In this document: positions 17,837-26,698 of the stretch, piece after piece | How positions within the stretch are numbered: position 1 is the stretch's first letter | Layout: each line of letters opens with the position of its first letter | Origin: Luteococcus sp048595755 | GTDB taxonomy: Bacteria > Actinomycetota > Actinomycetes > Propionibacteriales > Propionibacteriaceae | Assembly (NCBI RefSeq): GCF_048595755.1 | Contig: NZ_CP184360.1 | Span: 3,100,001-3,164,000, forward strand | Direction: 5' to 3' | DNA length: 64,000 nucleotides | Translations under genes and position numbers: made by a program | The notes under the pieces: generated by a model | Told to the model about the DNA's origin: nothing | The model's input: only the letters and a program-made list of their open reading frames with translations | The model's database searches: none

Positions 17837-19975
17837 ATGCCCAGCCCGGACTCCCCAGCAAGCAGCGCCCCCGTCGCCGCCCGTCGCCCCGTCACCCGGA
17901 GCTTCCACGGCGACGACTTCGTCGACGACTACGAATGGTTGCGCGACAAGCAGTCTCCCGAGGTCATCGCCCATCTGGAGGCCGAGAACGACTGGACCCA
18001 GGCGCAGACCGCCCACCTCGAGGGGCTGCGCCAGGAGATCTACGACGACATGGCGGCCCGCACCCAGCAGACCGATCTTGGCGTGCCGGCCCGGGCCACC
18101 CACACCGACGGCGGCACGACCAGCAGCTGGTGGTACTACTCGCGCACCGTCGAGGGCCAGGACTACCCGATCCGTTGCCGCGTGGCCGACACCACCGGCC
18201 AGCGGCCCGACCCCAGCACGGTCAATGCCGGCGAACAGGTCTTGCTGGACGGCAATGTGGAGGCCCAGGGCCAGGACTTCTTCTCGCTGGGCGGTTTCAG
18301 CGTCTCCCCCAATGGCCGGCTGCTGGCCTGGTCGGTGGACCACCGTGGCGACGAGCGCTACTCGAGCTATGTGCGCGACCTGGAATCGGGCCGGGACTTC
18401 GGGCCGATCCACGAGGACCTTGCCCACGGGCTGTGCTGGGCAGGCAATGACCACTTGGTCTACACCCGCGTCGACGAGGCGTGGCGCCCCCACCAGGTGT
18501 GGCGCCACCGGATCCAGACCGATCCCGTCGAGGACGAACTGCTGCTGCAGGAGGACGACGACCGTTTCTGGCTGGGAGTCGACGAATCACGCGACCGCAG
18601 CCACCTGGTGCTGATGGCCGGCTCCAAGCTCACCAGCGAGTGCTGGCTGATGCGCGTCGACGACCCGCAGGCGCGGCCGCAGAGCGTCGCCGGTCGCGTC
18701 GAGGGCGTGGAGTACGGCGTCGAGCTGGCCGGCGAGCAGGTCTTGGTGCTGCACAACCGGGACTGCAAGGACTTCAGCCTGGCGACGGCCCCGCTCCACA
18801 GCCCCGGCGCCGACCACTGGCAGGACGTGGTTCCCGGCAGTGAGGGTGTGCGGCTCGACGGGGTGAGCGCCTACGCCGGACATGCGGTGGTCACCGGCCG
18901 ACGAGACGCCCTGAGCGCGGTGGGTGTGATCGCGCGCGAGGGTGACGGCTGGGGCGAGCTGCAGTGGGTGGACTTCGACGAGCCGATCCACGAGGTGGCC
19001 GCCTACGACGAGCCCGACTGGGGCAGCACCACCACGCGGCTGCACTACACCTCGTTGGTGACCCCCGCCTCCGTGCTGGAACTCGACCTGGAGAGCCGCC
19101 AGACCTCCCTGCTCAAGCAGACGCCGGTGCTGGACCACCCCGTGCACGGCCCCTATCGCCGCGAGGACTACCGCATGGAGCGGCTGTGGGCCACCGCCGA
19201 GGACGGGACACGGATCCCGATCAGCCTGGTGCACCACAAGGACATTGCCCCCGACGGCAGCGCACCGTGCCTGCTCTACGGCTATGGCGCCTACGAGATC
19301 TCTGCACCGCCGCGCTTCTCGACGATGCGGCTGAGCCTGCTGCAGCGCGGCATCGTCTACGCCATCGCCCATGTGCGCGGTGGCGGCGAACTGGGCCGCG
19401 CCTGGTACGAGGGTGGGATGCAGTTGACCAAGCCCAACTCCTTCAGCGACTTCGTCGCCTGTGGGCGGCACCTGGTGGATCAGGGATGGGCCAATCCGGA
19501 GCGCCTCGCCGCCGAGGGAGGCAGCGCCGGTGGCCTGCTGATGGGCGCCTCGGTCAACCTGGCACCAGACCTGTTCCGGGCCGTGCACGCAGCAGTCCCC
19601 TTCGTGGATCCCCTCACCAGCATCCTCATGCCCGAACTCCCGCTCACCGTGGTGGAGTGGGAGGAGTGGGGCAATCCGATCGAGGATGCCGAGGTCTATG
19701 CGTGCATGAAGTCGTACTCGCCGTACGAGAACATCGAGCCACAGCGCTACCCCGCCATCCTGGCCACCACGAGCCTCAACGACACCCGCGTGCTCTACGT
19801 GGAACCTGCCAAGTGGGTGGCACGGTTGCGCGAGGTGGTGCAGCCCGACCCCGATCGCCAGGTGCTGCTGCGCACCGAGATGGTCGCCGGGCACGGCGGG
19901 GTCAGCGGCCGCTACGCCAGCTGGCGGGAGCAGGCCTTCGAGCTGGCCTGGCTCATCGACCAGATCACCGACTGA
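17837..19975 (+). CDS. ptrB: S9A prolyl oligopeptidase family, oligopeptidase B-like
   Basis: A 712-residue serine peptidase that cleaves short peptides, in oligopeptidase B after basic residues. The N-terminal part (from VDDYEWLRDKQSPEV) leads into a seven-bladed propeller, and the alpha/beta-hydrolase domain covers the last 260 residues. The catalytic triad is visible: Ser563 in EGGSAGGLLMGA, Asp649 in LNDTRVLY and His686 in AGHGGVSG. The length matches the family. No signal peptide, so cytoplasmic. It is flanked by the two sigma-factor genes and has its own terminator at 20020-20053. Confidence 0.93.
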   Translation: MPSPDSPASSAPVAARRPVTRSFHGDDFVDDYEWLRDKQSPEVIAHLEAENDWTQAQTAHLEGLRQEIYDDMAARTQQTDLGVPARATHTDGGTTSSWWYYSRTVEGQDYPIRCRVADTTGQRPDPSTVNAGEQVLLDGNVEAQGQDFFSLGGFSVSPNGRLLAWSVDHRGDERYSSYVRDLESGRDFGPIHEDLAHGLCWAGNDHLVYTRVDEAWRPHQVWRHRIQTDPVEDELLLQEDDDRFWLGVDESRDRSHLVLMAGSKLTSECWLMRVDDPQARPQSVAGRVEGVEYGVELAGEQVLVLHNRDCKDFSLATAPLHSPGADHWQDVVPGSEGVRLDGVSAYAGHAVVTGRRDALSAVGVIAREGDGWGELQWVDFDEPIHEVAAYDEPDWGSTTTRLHYTSLVTPASVLELDLESRQTSLLKQTPVLDHPVHGPYRREDYRMERLWATAEDGTRIPISLVHHKDIAPDGSAPCLLYGYGAYEISAPPRFSTMRLSLLQRGIVYAIAHVRGGGELGRAWYEGGMQLTKPNSFSDFVACGRHLVDQGWANPERLAAEGGSAGGLLMGASVNLAPDLFRAVHAAVPFVDPLTSILMPELPLTVVEWEEWGNPIEDAEVYACMKSYSPYENIEPQRYPAILATTSLNDTRVLYVEPAKWVARLREVVQPDPDRQVLLRTEMVAGHGGVSGRYASWREQAFELAWLIDQITD

Positions 19976-20019
19976 GGCGACGGCCCGTCCCGGGAGCCTT
20001 CACTCGCGCCGCACGACGC

Positions 20020-20053
20020 CCTGGCGGGTCAGGGTTTTCCCTGACCCGCCAGG
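20020..20053 (+). terminator. Terminator after oligopeptidase B
   Basis: Perfect 15-bp stem CCTGGCGGGTCAGGG / CCCTGACCCGCCAGG with a TTTT loop, followed by CTTTCC. Confidence 0.85.
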
Positions 20054-20186
20054 CTTTCCAGCTGCGACCATGGGCTGGCCTTGTCCGCTCAGAGCGTGAT
20101 TCGAGCACTTTGCGCGATCTGGTGGATCGTTTTGGAACCTTCGTGCGTTGTCCTAGGTGAAGAACGCTGAAAGGTGGTCATTGGAG

Positions 20187-21104
20187 ATGGATTCCCGACG
20201 CATTCGCAGCATCGAGGGCATCGACGGCAAGGATTCCGTGGGTCTGTACCTCGAGTCGATCGCGCGCACTCCCCTGCTCACGGCAGAGGACGAGGTGTAT
20301 CTGGCGCGCACCATCGAGCTGGGGCTCTATGCACGCAAACTCCTCGACGGTGAGGAGAAGACCCGCAAGAAGGTGAGCACCGAGGAACTCGAGCTGATCG
20401 CCGCCGAGGGGGAGGCTGCGATGCAGCGCTTCGTCCAGGCCAACCTGCGCCTGGTGGTCTCGGTGGCACGCAAGTTCAGCCGGGCCCAGATGCCGCTGCT
20501 CGACCTGGTGCAGGAGGGCAACACCGGGCTGATCCGCGCGGTCGAGAAGTTCGACTACACCAAGGGCTTCAAGTTCTCCACCTATGCCACGTGGTGGGTG
20601 CGTCAGTCCATCAGCCGCGGCATCGCCCAGCAGGGACGCATCGTGCGCCTGCCGGTGCACGTGGCCGAACAGGTGAACCAGGTGAACGCGGTGCGCCGCA
20701 ACCTGGAGCGCCAGCTGGGCCGCGAGCCCGAGGTGGCCGAGATCGCCGACGAGCTGGGGCTGGAGCACGACCGGGTCGTCGACCTGATCCGCTACAGCCG
20801 GGAACACATCAGCCTGGACGCCCCCGTTGAGGAGTCCGGCGACACCTCGCTGGGTGACCTGATCGCCAAGGAGACCGCCCCCGGCCCGGACGAGATGGTG
20901 CTGGACGCCGAGGACCGTCAGGCCCTGGAGGACATGCTGGACGGCCTGGACGAGCGCTCCGCCGACGTGGTGCGTCGTCGTTACGGGCTGGCCGACGGCC
21001 GCCAGGCGAAGCTGGCCGACATCGGCGCCGTCTGGGGCATCACCGCCGAGCGGGTGCGCCAGATCGAGCGCAATGCGCTGGCCCAGCTGCGCGACGCTGC
21101 CTGA
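20187..21104 (+). CDS. sigB: Primary-like sigma factor SigB
   Basis: A 305-residue group 2 sigma-70 factor, the SigB-type paralogue usually found near sigA in actinobacteria. It lacks the Lys-rich N-terminal tail of SigA and opens directly into region 1.2 (DSVGLYLESIARTPLL). Regions 2.2-2.4 (LDLVQEGNTGLIRAVEKFDY, YATWWVRQSISRGIAQQ), region 3 and region 4.2 (ITAERVRQIERNALAQLR) are intact, so promoter recognition should overlap that of SigA. ATG 20187 follows AAAGGTGG at a 9-nt distance; an upstream GTG at 20157 is possible. Likely role: stress or stationary-phase transcription, inferred from family. Confidence 0.94.
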   Translation: MDSRRIRSIEGIDGKDSVGLYLESIARTPLLTAEDEVYLARTIELGLYARKLLDGEEKTRKKVSTEELELIAAEGEAAMQRFVQANLRLVVSVARKFSRAQMPLLDLVQEGNTGLIRAVEKFDYTKGFKFSTYATWWVRQSISRGIAQQGRIVRLPVHVAEQVNQVNAVRRNLERQLGREPEVAEIADELGLEHDRVVDLIRYSREHISLDAPVEESGDTSLGDLIAKETAPGPDEMVLDAEDRQALEDMLDGLDERSADVVRRRYGLADGRQAKLADIGAVWGITAERVRQIERNALAQLRDAA

Positions 21105-21154
21105 TGGCCTGATTGCCCCGGGCCGGGACCCGCGATTCCTGAGCCTTTCGCTTG

Positions 21155-21184
21155 CGCGCCGCTCACCTACGGGTGAGCGGCGCG
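21155..21184 (+). terminator. Terminator after sigB
   Basis: Perfect 13-bp stem CGCGCCGCTCACC / GGTGAGCGGCGCG with tetraloop TACG, followed by TTTGCTTTC. Confidence 0.87.
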
Positions 21185-21221
21185 TTTGCTTTCGGAGTGG
21201 CCGTCATCTCCTGCTGGCAGA

Positions 21222-21839
21222 TCAACGCCGCCCTGCTGGCGGGAGGCCGCCTCTGCGCTTCCCGGGGCGGGCACGCATCGTCGCCGCGATGGAGCCGAGT
21301 GCGGGGAGCAGGGCCAGGAGTGTGGGGAGGATCCATGTGCGTGCATCGCCCGGCAGGACGAGGAATCCCCAGTACGCCACTCCGGGCGCGACGCGGGCAA
21401 GGGTGACCGACGTCACGAAGATGGCCACGATGGGTACCGAGGAGAGAGCTCCCGCGCCGAGGATGAGGGCGAATGCGGTCAGGCCCGTGGCCGCGATGAC
21501 GGACCGGGCATACATCAGTGTCGGGTCCGTGGCGAGGCTGACGACCAGCGCCGGCAGGACCACTGCCGCGACGGCGAAGCCCAGGTGCGCCACCGGCAGG
21601 GGGCGGCTTGAGAGGGCCTCGTGTGAGAGTCGTGGTTGCAGCGCCCAGGCCAGCAGCGGCGAGGTGGCCACCCCACACACACTGACCAGGGGAACCAGTT
21701 GAAGACCGACCAAACCGATCATGGGCAGCAGTCGGCTCGACAGCAGCAACGCCGCCAGATGCAGCAGGGCCAGGGCGACAAGGGCGTGGGTCCAGCGATG
21801 CGTCTTGGCGTGGAGATGCCAGTTCGACAGGCCGCTCAC
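21222..21839 (-). CDS. Small polytopic membrane protein, third gene of ABC-type operon
   Basis: A 205-residue protein with about six hydrophobic segments (e.g. ALVALALLHLAALLL, LGFAVAAVVLPALVVSLA, AFALILGAGALSSVPIVAIF) and a basic tail. I do not recognise a family. The GTG start at 21839 overlaps the stop of the preceding membrane-protein gene by 4 nt (GTGA); an in-frame codon further upstream would lie inside that gene. By position it is a membrane subunit or accessory protein of the ABC system encoded just before. Confidence 0.6.
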   Translation of the reverse strand: MSGLSNWHLHAKTHRWTHALVALALLHLAALLLSSRLLPMIGLVGLQLVPLVSVCGVATSPLLAWALQPRLSHEALSSRPLPVAHLGFAVAAVVLPALVVSLATDPTLMYARSVIAATGLTAFALILGAGALSSVPIVAIFVTSVTLARVAPGVAYWGFLVLPGDARTWILPTLLALLPALGSIAATMRARPGKRRGGLPPAGRR

Positions 21840-23047
21840 GTCGGAGGCTCGACTCCGCAGCGGCTGCGCAGGGCCATCGTCGTGCGGAACCACTGCTGCT
21901 GATCAGCGGTGGGCCGTGCCAGGACACTGCGCAGGCGAGGACTCGGTGAGACCGCCTCGGCAGGGAAGTCGGAGCGAAGCCAGATCCACGTCGCCAAGTC
22001 GTCCAGGGCCTGCTGCATGGGCCACGGATTGGTTCGGGCGCAGGCAGGCATCGGAACACTGGCGGCACCGGATGTGACCGCGACACGCACCAGGCGAGGA
22101 TCGTCGGAACGAGCACCGGCGCCGTAGAACCAGTGAGCCCGGGAATCGGCAGACATCTCGTCCGGCACTGGGACGCCGGCAGTGCGCAACGTGTTTGCCA
22201 CCGTGTGCGTGACGGCCGTGATCTGTTCACGTGCGAACTCTTGCTCTGGCCACAGACAGACACGGGGATCGGCTCCGGTGCAGACCTGTTCGGCGCGGTC
22301 GCGGGGAAGGGTGCCATCAGGGTCGTCGACCGTCTCGACCAGCGGGACCACCGCCCTCCAGACCAGCGCGATGCCCACCGCGACCAGCAGCAGGCGCCAC
22401 CAGCGGGGACGCGTCAAGACCCACCACAGCAGGCCCGCCACCAGCGCGTAGAAGACCAGCGGTGCCAGCAGGATGCCTATCGGCGCCACCCGGTCCAGCT
22501 GGCAGCATGAACCATGCAGGCCCAGGACATGCCGGGGGACGAAGGAGGTCAGGGCTGGGGGGTAAGCCACCACGACGAAGGGGATCAACATGCTGAACGG
22601 CACGCTCAGTGCCACCGGCAGCAAGGCTCCCAGGACGGCACCGGCGAGCACCCACACCGCCAGTTGCGCCACCGTTGCAGGCAGCAGCAAGAGCTCCTCG
22701 GGGCGCGGCAATCCGTGCGACTGGCTGCCCATCCACAACAGCGCAACCAAGGGCGCCAGAACCACGGCGAGAAGACCAGGCGAGTACCAATCCAACAGCA
22801 GCTGCGTGACCGGACGCACACTCACCGACAGGGACTGGCCCAGACGCTTCCAGCGATGAGAACGCCACGCAGCCCACGCCATCAAGGCAGACGGCAGCAA
22901 GGTGAAGGCCGACGACAGGTTCAGCAGGGCGCTGTGCCACGTGCGGATGGTGGGCCACCCCAAGTTCGACGAACGGAGCAGAACGGACAACACTGCCACA
23001 CCAGCGAGCAGGGCGAACCCGGTGGATTCCCTGCGCAGGAAGCTCAC
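21836..23047 (-). CDS. Membrane protein with periplasmic/soluble C-terminal domain, likely ABC permease partner
   Basis: A 403-residue protein with about seven hydrophobic segments in the first 250 residues (e.g. SPGLLAVVLAPLVALLW, IGILLAPLVFYALVAGLLWW), then a soluble tail of about 150 residues containing spaced cysteines. No family signature is recognised. The GTG start at 23047 overlaps the stop of the ABC ATPase by 4 nt, so it is probably the permease or a membrane component of that transporter. If the ATPase is really dead, this gene is an orphan. Function unknown. Confidence 0.65.
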   Translation of the reverse strand: MSFLRRESTGFALLAGVAVLSVLLRSSNLGWPTIRTWHSALLNLSSAFTLLPSALMAWAAWRSHRWKRLGQSLSVSVRPVTQLLLDWYSPGLLAVVLAPLVALLWMGSQSHGLPRPEELLLLPATVAQLAVWVLAGAVLGALLPVALSVPFSMLIPFVVVAYPPALTSFVPRHVLGLHGSCCQLDRVAPIGILLAPLVFYALVAGLLWWVLTRPRWWRLLLVAVGIALVWRAVVPLVETVDDPDGTLPRDRAEQVCTGADPRVCLWPEQEFAREQITAVTHTVANTLRTAGVPVPDEMSADSRAHWFYGAGARSDDPRLVRVAVTSGAASVPMPACARTNPWPMQQALDDLATWIWLRSDFPAEAVSPSPRLRSVLARPTADQQQWFRTTMALRSRCGVEPPT

Positions 23048-23801
23048 TCGACCTCCCCGACAATCGAGCGATACGCCCGCAGAGCAGAGCCGCCACCCTC
23101 ACCGTCAGCACCGCGCTGCAAGAACTCGGCGGGACTTCCACCGAAGACCAGCTCACCCCGATCAAGCACCTGGATGCTCGTGGCCCGCACCGCCAGATCC
23201 TCGGTCTGATGGGTGGAGATCACCCAGTCGATCTCCGTCTGCCGGGCAATCACGGCGTGGAGGCGATCCCGCTGCACCGGATCGAGCCCCGCGGTGGGCT
23301 CGTCCAACAAGACGACAGAACTGTCGTGCACCAGCGCCGAGGCGATCGCCATGCGCCGTGCCTGGCCACCACTCAACGCCGTGGCGCGCTCCGATGCCTT
23401 CGACGACAGATCAACCCGCTCGATGGCTTCACCCGCTCGATGGCTTCACCCGCTCGGCGCACGGCCTCAGCCCGGCCGAGGCCCTTGAGCCATCCGCAGT
23501 AGGCAACCTGCTCCAACACCGTGAGCCCAGCAACCTGCTCGGCCTGCTGCGGAACCCAGCCAATCCGGCGACGCCACTCCCGACCAGCCTTCCTCTTGGA
23601 CGGGCGCACGCGCCCGTCCAAGAGGATCTGACCGTCCTGAGGTTCGAGGGCCCCAATCAAGAGCTTCATCAATGTCGACTTGCCGGCACCATTCGGCCCC
23701 AATAGGAACGTCACGCCATTGTTCGTGGCCCAGTCAAAACCCTCAAAGACAGGCCGAGCACGGCGCCCATAGGAAAACGAGACACCTCGACACTCAATCA
23801 T
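23044..23801 (-). pseudogene. ABC transporter ATPase, frameshifted by a 17-bp tandem duplication
   Basis: From ATG 23801 the frame encodes an ABC ATPase start (MIECRGVSFSYG), Walker A (LLGPNGAGKSTLMKLLIGAL) and Q-loop (IGWVPQQ), then runs off-frame at about 23430 and ends at a stop at 23373. The rest lies in another frame: signature ALSGGQARRMAIASALVHD, Walker B VVLLDEPTAGLDP and H-loop WVISTHQ, ending at 23044. At the break the 17 bases CCCGCTCGATGGCTTCA occur twice in a row (23415-23431, 23432-23448) plus 8 bases of a third copy. Removing one copy gives a continuous 246-residue ATPase, so the duplication is the cause of the break. It is first in a tight operon with two membrane-protein genes. 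It could be a pseudogene, a slippage-switchable gene or a sequencing/assembly error. Confidence 0.88.
23415..23456. repeat. 17-bp tandem duplication (2.5 copies) inside the ABC ATPase gene
   Basis: CCCGCTCGATGGCTTCA is repeated exactly at 23415-23431 and 23432-23448, followed by CCCGCTCG. Because 17 is not a multiple of three, one copy too many shifts the reading frame of the minus-strand ATPase gene. Confidence 0.95.
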
Positions 23802-23836
23802 CAGTACGAGCCACCATCGACCATCGGGCCCAAGAC

Positions 23837-24694
23837 CTACTCCACCACCCGGATCATGCCCTCTTGGCTGCAGGAGGCGACCAGCGCATTGCCTTGCACC
23901 AGTCGGCCCGTCGAGAAGCCCAGCGCGTTGCTGGCCGACGGCGAGACCTGGTCGTAGAGCACCCACTCGTCGGCGCGCACCGGCCGATGGAACCACATGG
24001 CGTGGTCGATGGAGGCGATCTGCATTCCGGGCGACAGGAAGACGACGGGATGCGGGACGGTGGACACGCTCAGCAGGGTGATGTCGCTGAGGTAGGCCAG
24101 GACGGCCTGGTGCAACCGCTGGTCGTCGGGCAAGGGGGTGGTGGTGCGCACCCAGACCCGCATGTGGGCCTGGTGGGCGCCCGCCTCGATCGCCTTCGAG
24201 GCACCGGAGTCGCCGGCGAACCGCACGTCGAGCGCGTCCCATTCGCTGAAGTACTCCGAGCTGGCGCCAAAACGCTCTTGCATCAGCTTCGACAGCGAGG
24301 GGCAGTCCTCGGGTGCAGGCACATTGGGCGGCATGGGGTCGGAGTGGTCCAGGCCCCCTTCGGCCACGTGGAAGTTGGCATTCATGGTGAAGATACGATT
24401 CCCACCCTGACGCGCAACCACACGTCGAGAGGAGAAACTCCCGCCATCGCGGACATTCTCGACGTCGTAGATGATCGGCTTGTCGGGCATGCCGCCGCGC
24501 AGGAAGTAGGCGTGCAGCGAATGACACATCCGGTCCTCACCCGCGGTGCGGTAGGCGGCCATCAACGACTGGCCCAGCACCTGCCCGCCATAGGTGCGCT
24601 GCAGCTTGGTCTGCGGCTGGGCGCCCCGGTAGAGACCGATCTCGATCTCCTCGAGGTCCAGCAGGGTCATCAGTTCTTCGGTGGTCTGTGGCAC
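23837..24694 (-). CDS. tesB: Acyl-CoA thioesterase II (TesB family)
   Basis: A 285-residue double-hotdog thioesterase that hydrolyses acyl-CoA to free acid and CoA in the cytoplasm. Typical blocks are TYGGQVLGQSLMAAYRT near residue 35, HSLHAYFLRGGMPDKPIIYD, and FSSRRVVARQGG near residue 90. In the second hotdog, MQIASIDHAMWFHRP carries the catalytic-type Asp, and the end is NALVASCSQEGMIR. The length matches E. coli TesB (286). The start is GTG 24694. It lies 35 nt upstream of the ABC operon on the same strand and could share its transcript. Confidence 0.93.
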   Translation of the reverse strand: MPQTTEELMTLLDLEEIEIGLYRGAQPQTKLQRTYGGQVLGQSLMAAYRTAGEDRMCHSLHAYFLRGGMPDKPIIYDVENVRDGGSFSSRRVVARQGGNRIFTMNANFHVAEGGLDHSDPMPPNVPAPEDCPSLSKLMQERFGASSEYFSEWDALDVRFAGDSGASKAIEAGAHQAHMRVWVRTTTPLPDDQRLHQAVLAYLSDITLLSVSTVPHPVVFLSPGMQIASIDHAMWFHRPVRADEWVLYDQVSPSASNALGFSTGRLVQGNALVASCSQEGMIRVVE

Positions 24695-24747
24695 GAGACA
24701 TTCCTACCACTGCCAGACCGGCTCCGAGTGTTCCTGAGATGCCAGGG

Positions 24748-25731
24748 TCAGCTGACCAGCAGTACGCCCGAGAGCGCCAACCCGGCCACCCAGACCGTGC
24801 TCAGCAGGCCCAGCAGGAAGGGCCGCGGCCCCACGCCCAATAGCTGGCGCACCTTCACGCCCAGCCCCAGCGCGAACATGGCCGCCGCCAGTAGGCCGGT
24901 CTGCACGGTCTTGACCACCGGCAACCAGGCCGCGGGAACCAGGTGCAGTGAGGCCACTGCCACCATCAGCACGAAACCCAGCACGAACAGCGGCACCAGG
25001 GGTGGGCGGTGGCCGCCTGCCTCGACGCTGTGGTGGCGACGCATCCGCCAGCCGATCACCACCACCACCGGCGCCAGCATCAGCACCCGCGCCAGCTTCA
25101 CCACGACGGCCACCTTCAACGACGCCGGGCCCAAGGCCGCTCCCGCCGCGACCACCTGCGCCACCTCGTGGATCGAGGCTCCAGCCCACAGCCCAGCGGG
25201 CAGCTCCGCCAGGCCGAACAGGTGGACCAGCAACGGCACCGTGGGAATCATCAGTGTTCCGTAGAGCACCACCAGGGCGATGGCGGTGGCCACGTCGTCC
25301 TCCTCGGCCTCCACCACGCTGTTCACGCCCGCCACCGCTGCGGCACCACAGATGGAAAATCCCGAGGCGATCAACAGACGCTGTGAGGCCCGCACCCCCA
25401 GCAACCGGCCCAACGCCAGGCTCCCGAGGATGCCACCGGCCACCACGGCCACCACCACCGCGATCATGCCCGCCCCAAGCCGCAGCACGTCGCCCAGTAC
25501 CAGCTGCAAGCCCAGCAGCACGATGCCGATGCGCAACACGCGTTTGGCACTGCAGGCGACGCCTGGGGCGAAGATGGTTGGCAGGCTCACCAGGTTCGTG
25601 ACGGCCACGCCCAGCAGGATGGCCACCAGCAGGGCGCTCAGGGTGGGCACCGCGCGGTTCACCAGGACGGCGGCGGCAGCACCGGCGGCACACAGCAACA
25701 ACCCGGGCAGCAGGGAGGAAGATCGTTTCAC
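24748..25731 (-). CDS. YeiH-family (UPF0324) putative sulfate/anion exporter
   Basis: A 327-residue polytopic protein with about ten hydrophobic segments. Family landmarks are LLGVAVTNLV, KRVLRIGIVLLGLQLVLGDV, IASGFSICGAAAVAGVNSVV and AGASIHEVAQVVAAG, all characteristic of YeiH/UPF0324. Members near cysteine or sulfite genes are annotated as sulfate exporters, but transport has rarely been shown. It is divergently transcribed from a LysR gene, as E. coli yeiH and yeiE are, which supports regulation by that neighbour. GTG start at 25731. Confidence 0.88.
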   Translation of the reverse strand: MKRSSSLLPGLLLCAAGAAAAVLVNRAVPTLSALLVAILLGVAVTNLVSLPTIFAPGVACSAKRVLRIGIVLLGLQLVLGDVLRLGAGMIAVVVAVVAGGILGSLALGRLLGVRASQRLLIASGFSICGAAAVAGVNSVVEAEEDDVATAIALVVLYGTLMIPTVPLLVHLFGLAELPAGLWAGASIHEVAQVVAAGAALGPASLKVAVVVKLARVLMLAPVVVVIGWRMRRHHSVEAGGHRPPLVPLFVLGFVLMVAVASLHLVPAAWLPVVKTVQTGLLAAAMFALGLGVKVRQLLGVGPRPFLLGLLSTVWVAGLALSGVLLVS

Positions 25732-25800
25732 CCGTCAATCCTGCTGACGGGGGGCGACGCTGGGAAGAACGCAGCTGACATCGGGTCATATCATGTGAGC

Positions 25801-26694
25801 ATGACCAGATGGCCCGAACTGGGCGTGCTCGAACTGCTGGCCGCCACTGGCCGCACCGGCAGCCTCACCGCCGCCGCACGCGAACTGGGTATCGCCCAGC
25901 CCAATGCCAGCAGGGCCGTCGCCCGTCTGGAGCGACGTCTGGGGCTCTCGCTGCTGGTGCGCAGCCACACCGGATCGGTGCTCTCCCCCGTCGGTGAGCG
26001 GATGGTCGAGTTGGGAAGACCACTGCTCCACCAGGCCGCCGCCTACCAGGAGGAGGTGCAGGCGCTGGCCACTCCACTCACCCGCCAGATGGAATTTGCC
26101 GCGAGCCAGACCATCGCCGAATACCTGGCGCCGATCTGGCTGGCCCGGCTGCACCAAGTGGATCCCCGCGCCGAGTGGCACATGAATGTCACCAATTCGA
26201 GCACCGTCATCGCGCAGGTGCTCACCCACCAGGTCTCGCTGGGCTTCATCGAGACGCCCGACCTGCCCGCGGGGATCACCGCGCGCACCGTGCACACCGA
26301 CCGGCTGTGCGTCGTCGTCGACCCCCAGCACCGCTGGGCCCGTCGCCGACGCCCCCTGCCGCTGGACGAGCTCGCCGCAACCTCGCTGGTGGTGCGCGAG
26401 GTGGGCTCAGGCACCCGGGAGACACTGGACGCCGGCCTGGCAGGGACGCGCGTGGCGGCGCCGAGTCTGGTGCTGAGCAGCAACACCGCGGTGCTGGGCG
26501 CCTGTGCCGCGGGCGCCGGGCCCGCGGTGCTCAGCGAGCTGGCGGTGAAGAATGCGCTCGCACAAGGGCGGGTGCGTCGAGTCGAGCTGGCCGAACCCCA
26601 AGTGCTGGCACGTCAGCTGCGGGCCATCTGGATGGGCCGCTCCCCGGAGCCACTGGCGCGGGAATTGGTGCGGGTCGCCGCCGAGGGCACCTGA
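25801..26694 (+). CDS. LysR-family transcriptional regulator
   Basis: A 297-residue LysR-type regulator. The N-terminal winged HTH is obvious (TGSLTAAARELGIAQPNASRA, VARLERRLGLSLLVRSHTG, LSPVGERMVELG). The effector domain follows from about residue 90, with LTHQVSLGFIETPDLPAGI and the ATSLVVREVGSGTRETLD loop. It is divergent from the YeiH-type gene with 69 nt between, the classic LysR arrangement, and probably controls it. A T-N11-A element (TCATATCATGTGA, 25786-25798) overlaps the start region. ATG 25801 and GTG 25795 are both possible starts. The effector is unknown. Confidence 0.92.
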   Translation: MTRWPELGVLELLAATGRTGSLTAAARELGIAQPNASRAVARLERRLGLSLLVRSHTGSVLSPVGERMVELGRPLLHQAAAYQEEVQALATPLTRQMEFAASQTIAEYLAPIWLARLHQVDPRAEWHMNVTNSSTVIAQVLTHQVSLGFIETPDLPAGITARTVHTDRLCVVVDPQHRWARRRRPLPLDELAATSLVVREVGSGTRETLDAGLAGTRVAAPSLVLSSNTAVLGACAAGAGPAVLSELAVKNALAQGRVRRVELAEPQVLARQLRAIWMGRSPEPLARELVRVAAEGT

Positions 26695-26698
26695 TCGC

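Noticed and set aside
20134..20149. ECF-type (GGAAC ... CGTT) promoter upstream of sigB
   Set aside because: GGAAC and CGTT are both present but only 7 nt apart, well short of the 15-18 nt needed. No other convincing -10 was found at the right distance.
25786..25798. T-N11-A LysR operator between the LysR and YeiH genes
   Set aside because: The element fits only the minimal T-N11-A rule and its arms are not a good palindrome; it overlaps the start codon. It is mentioned in the LysR entry but not called as a site.
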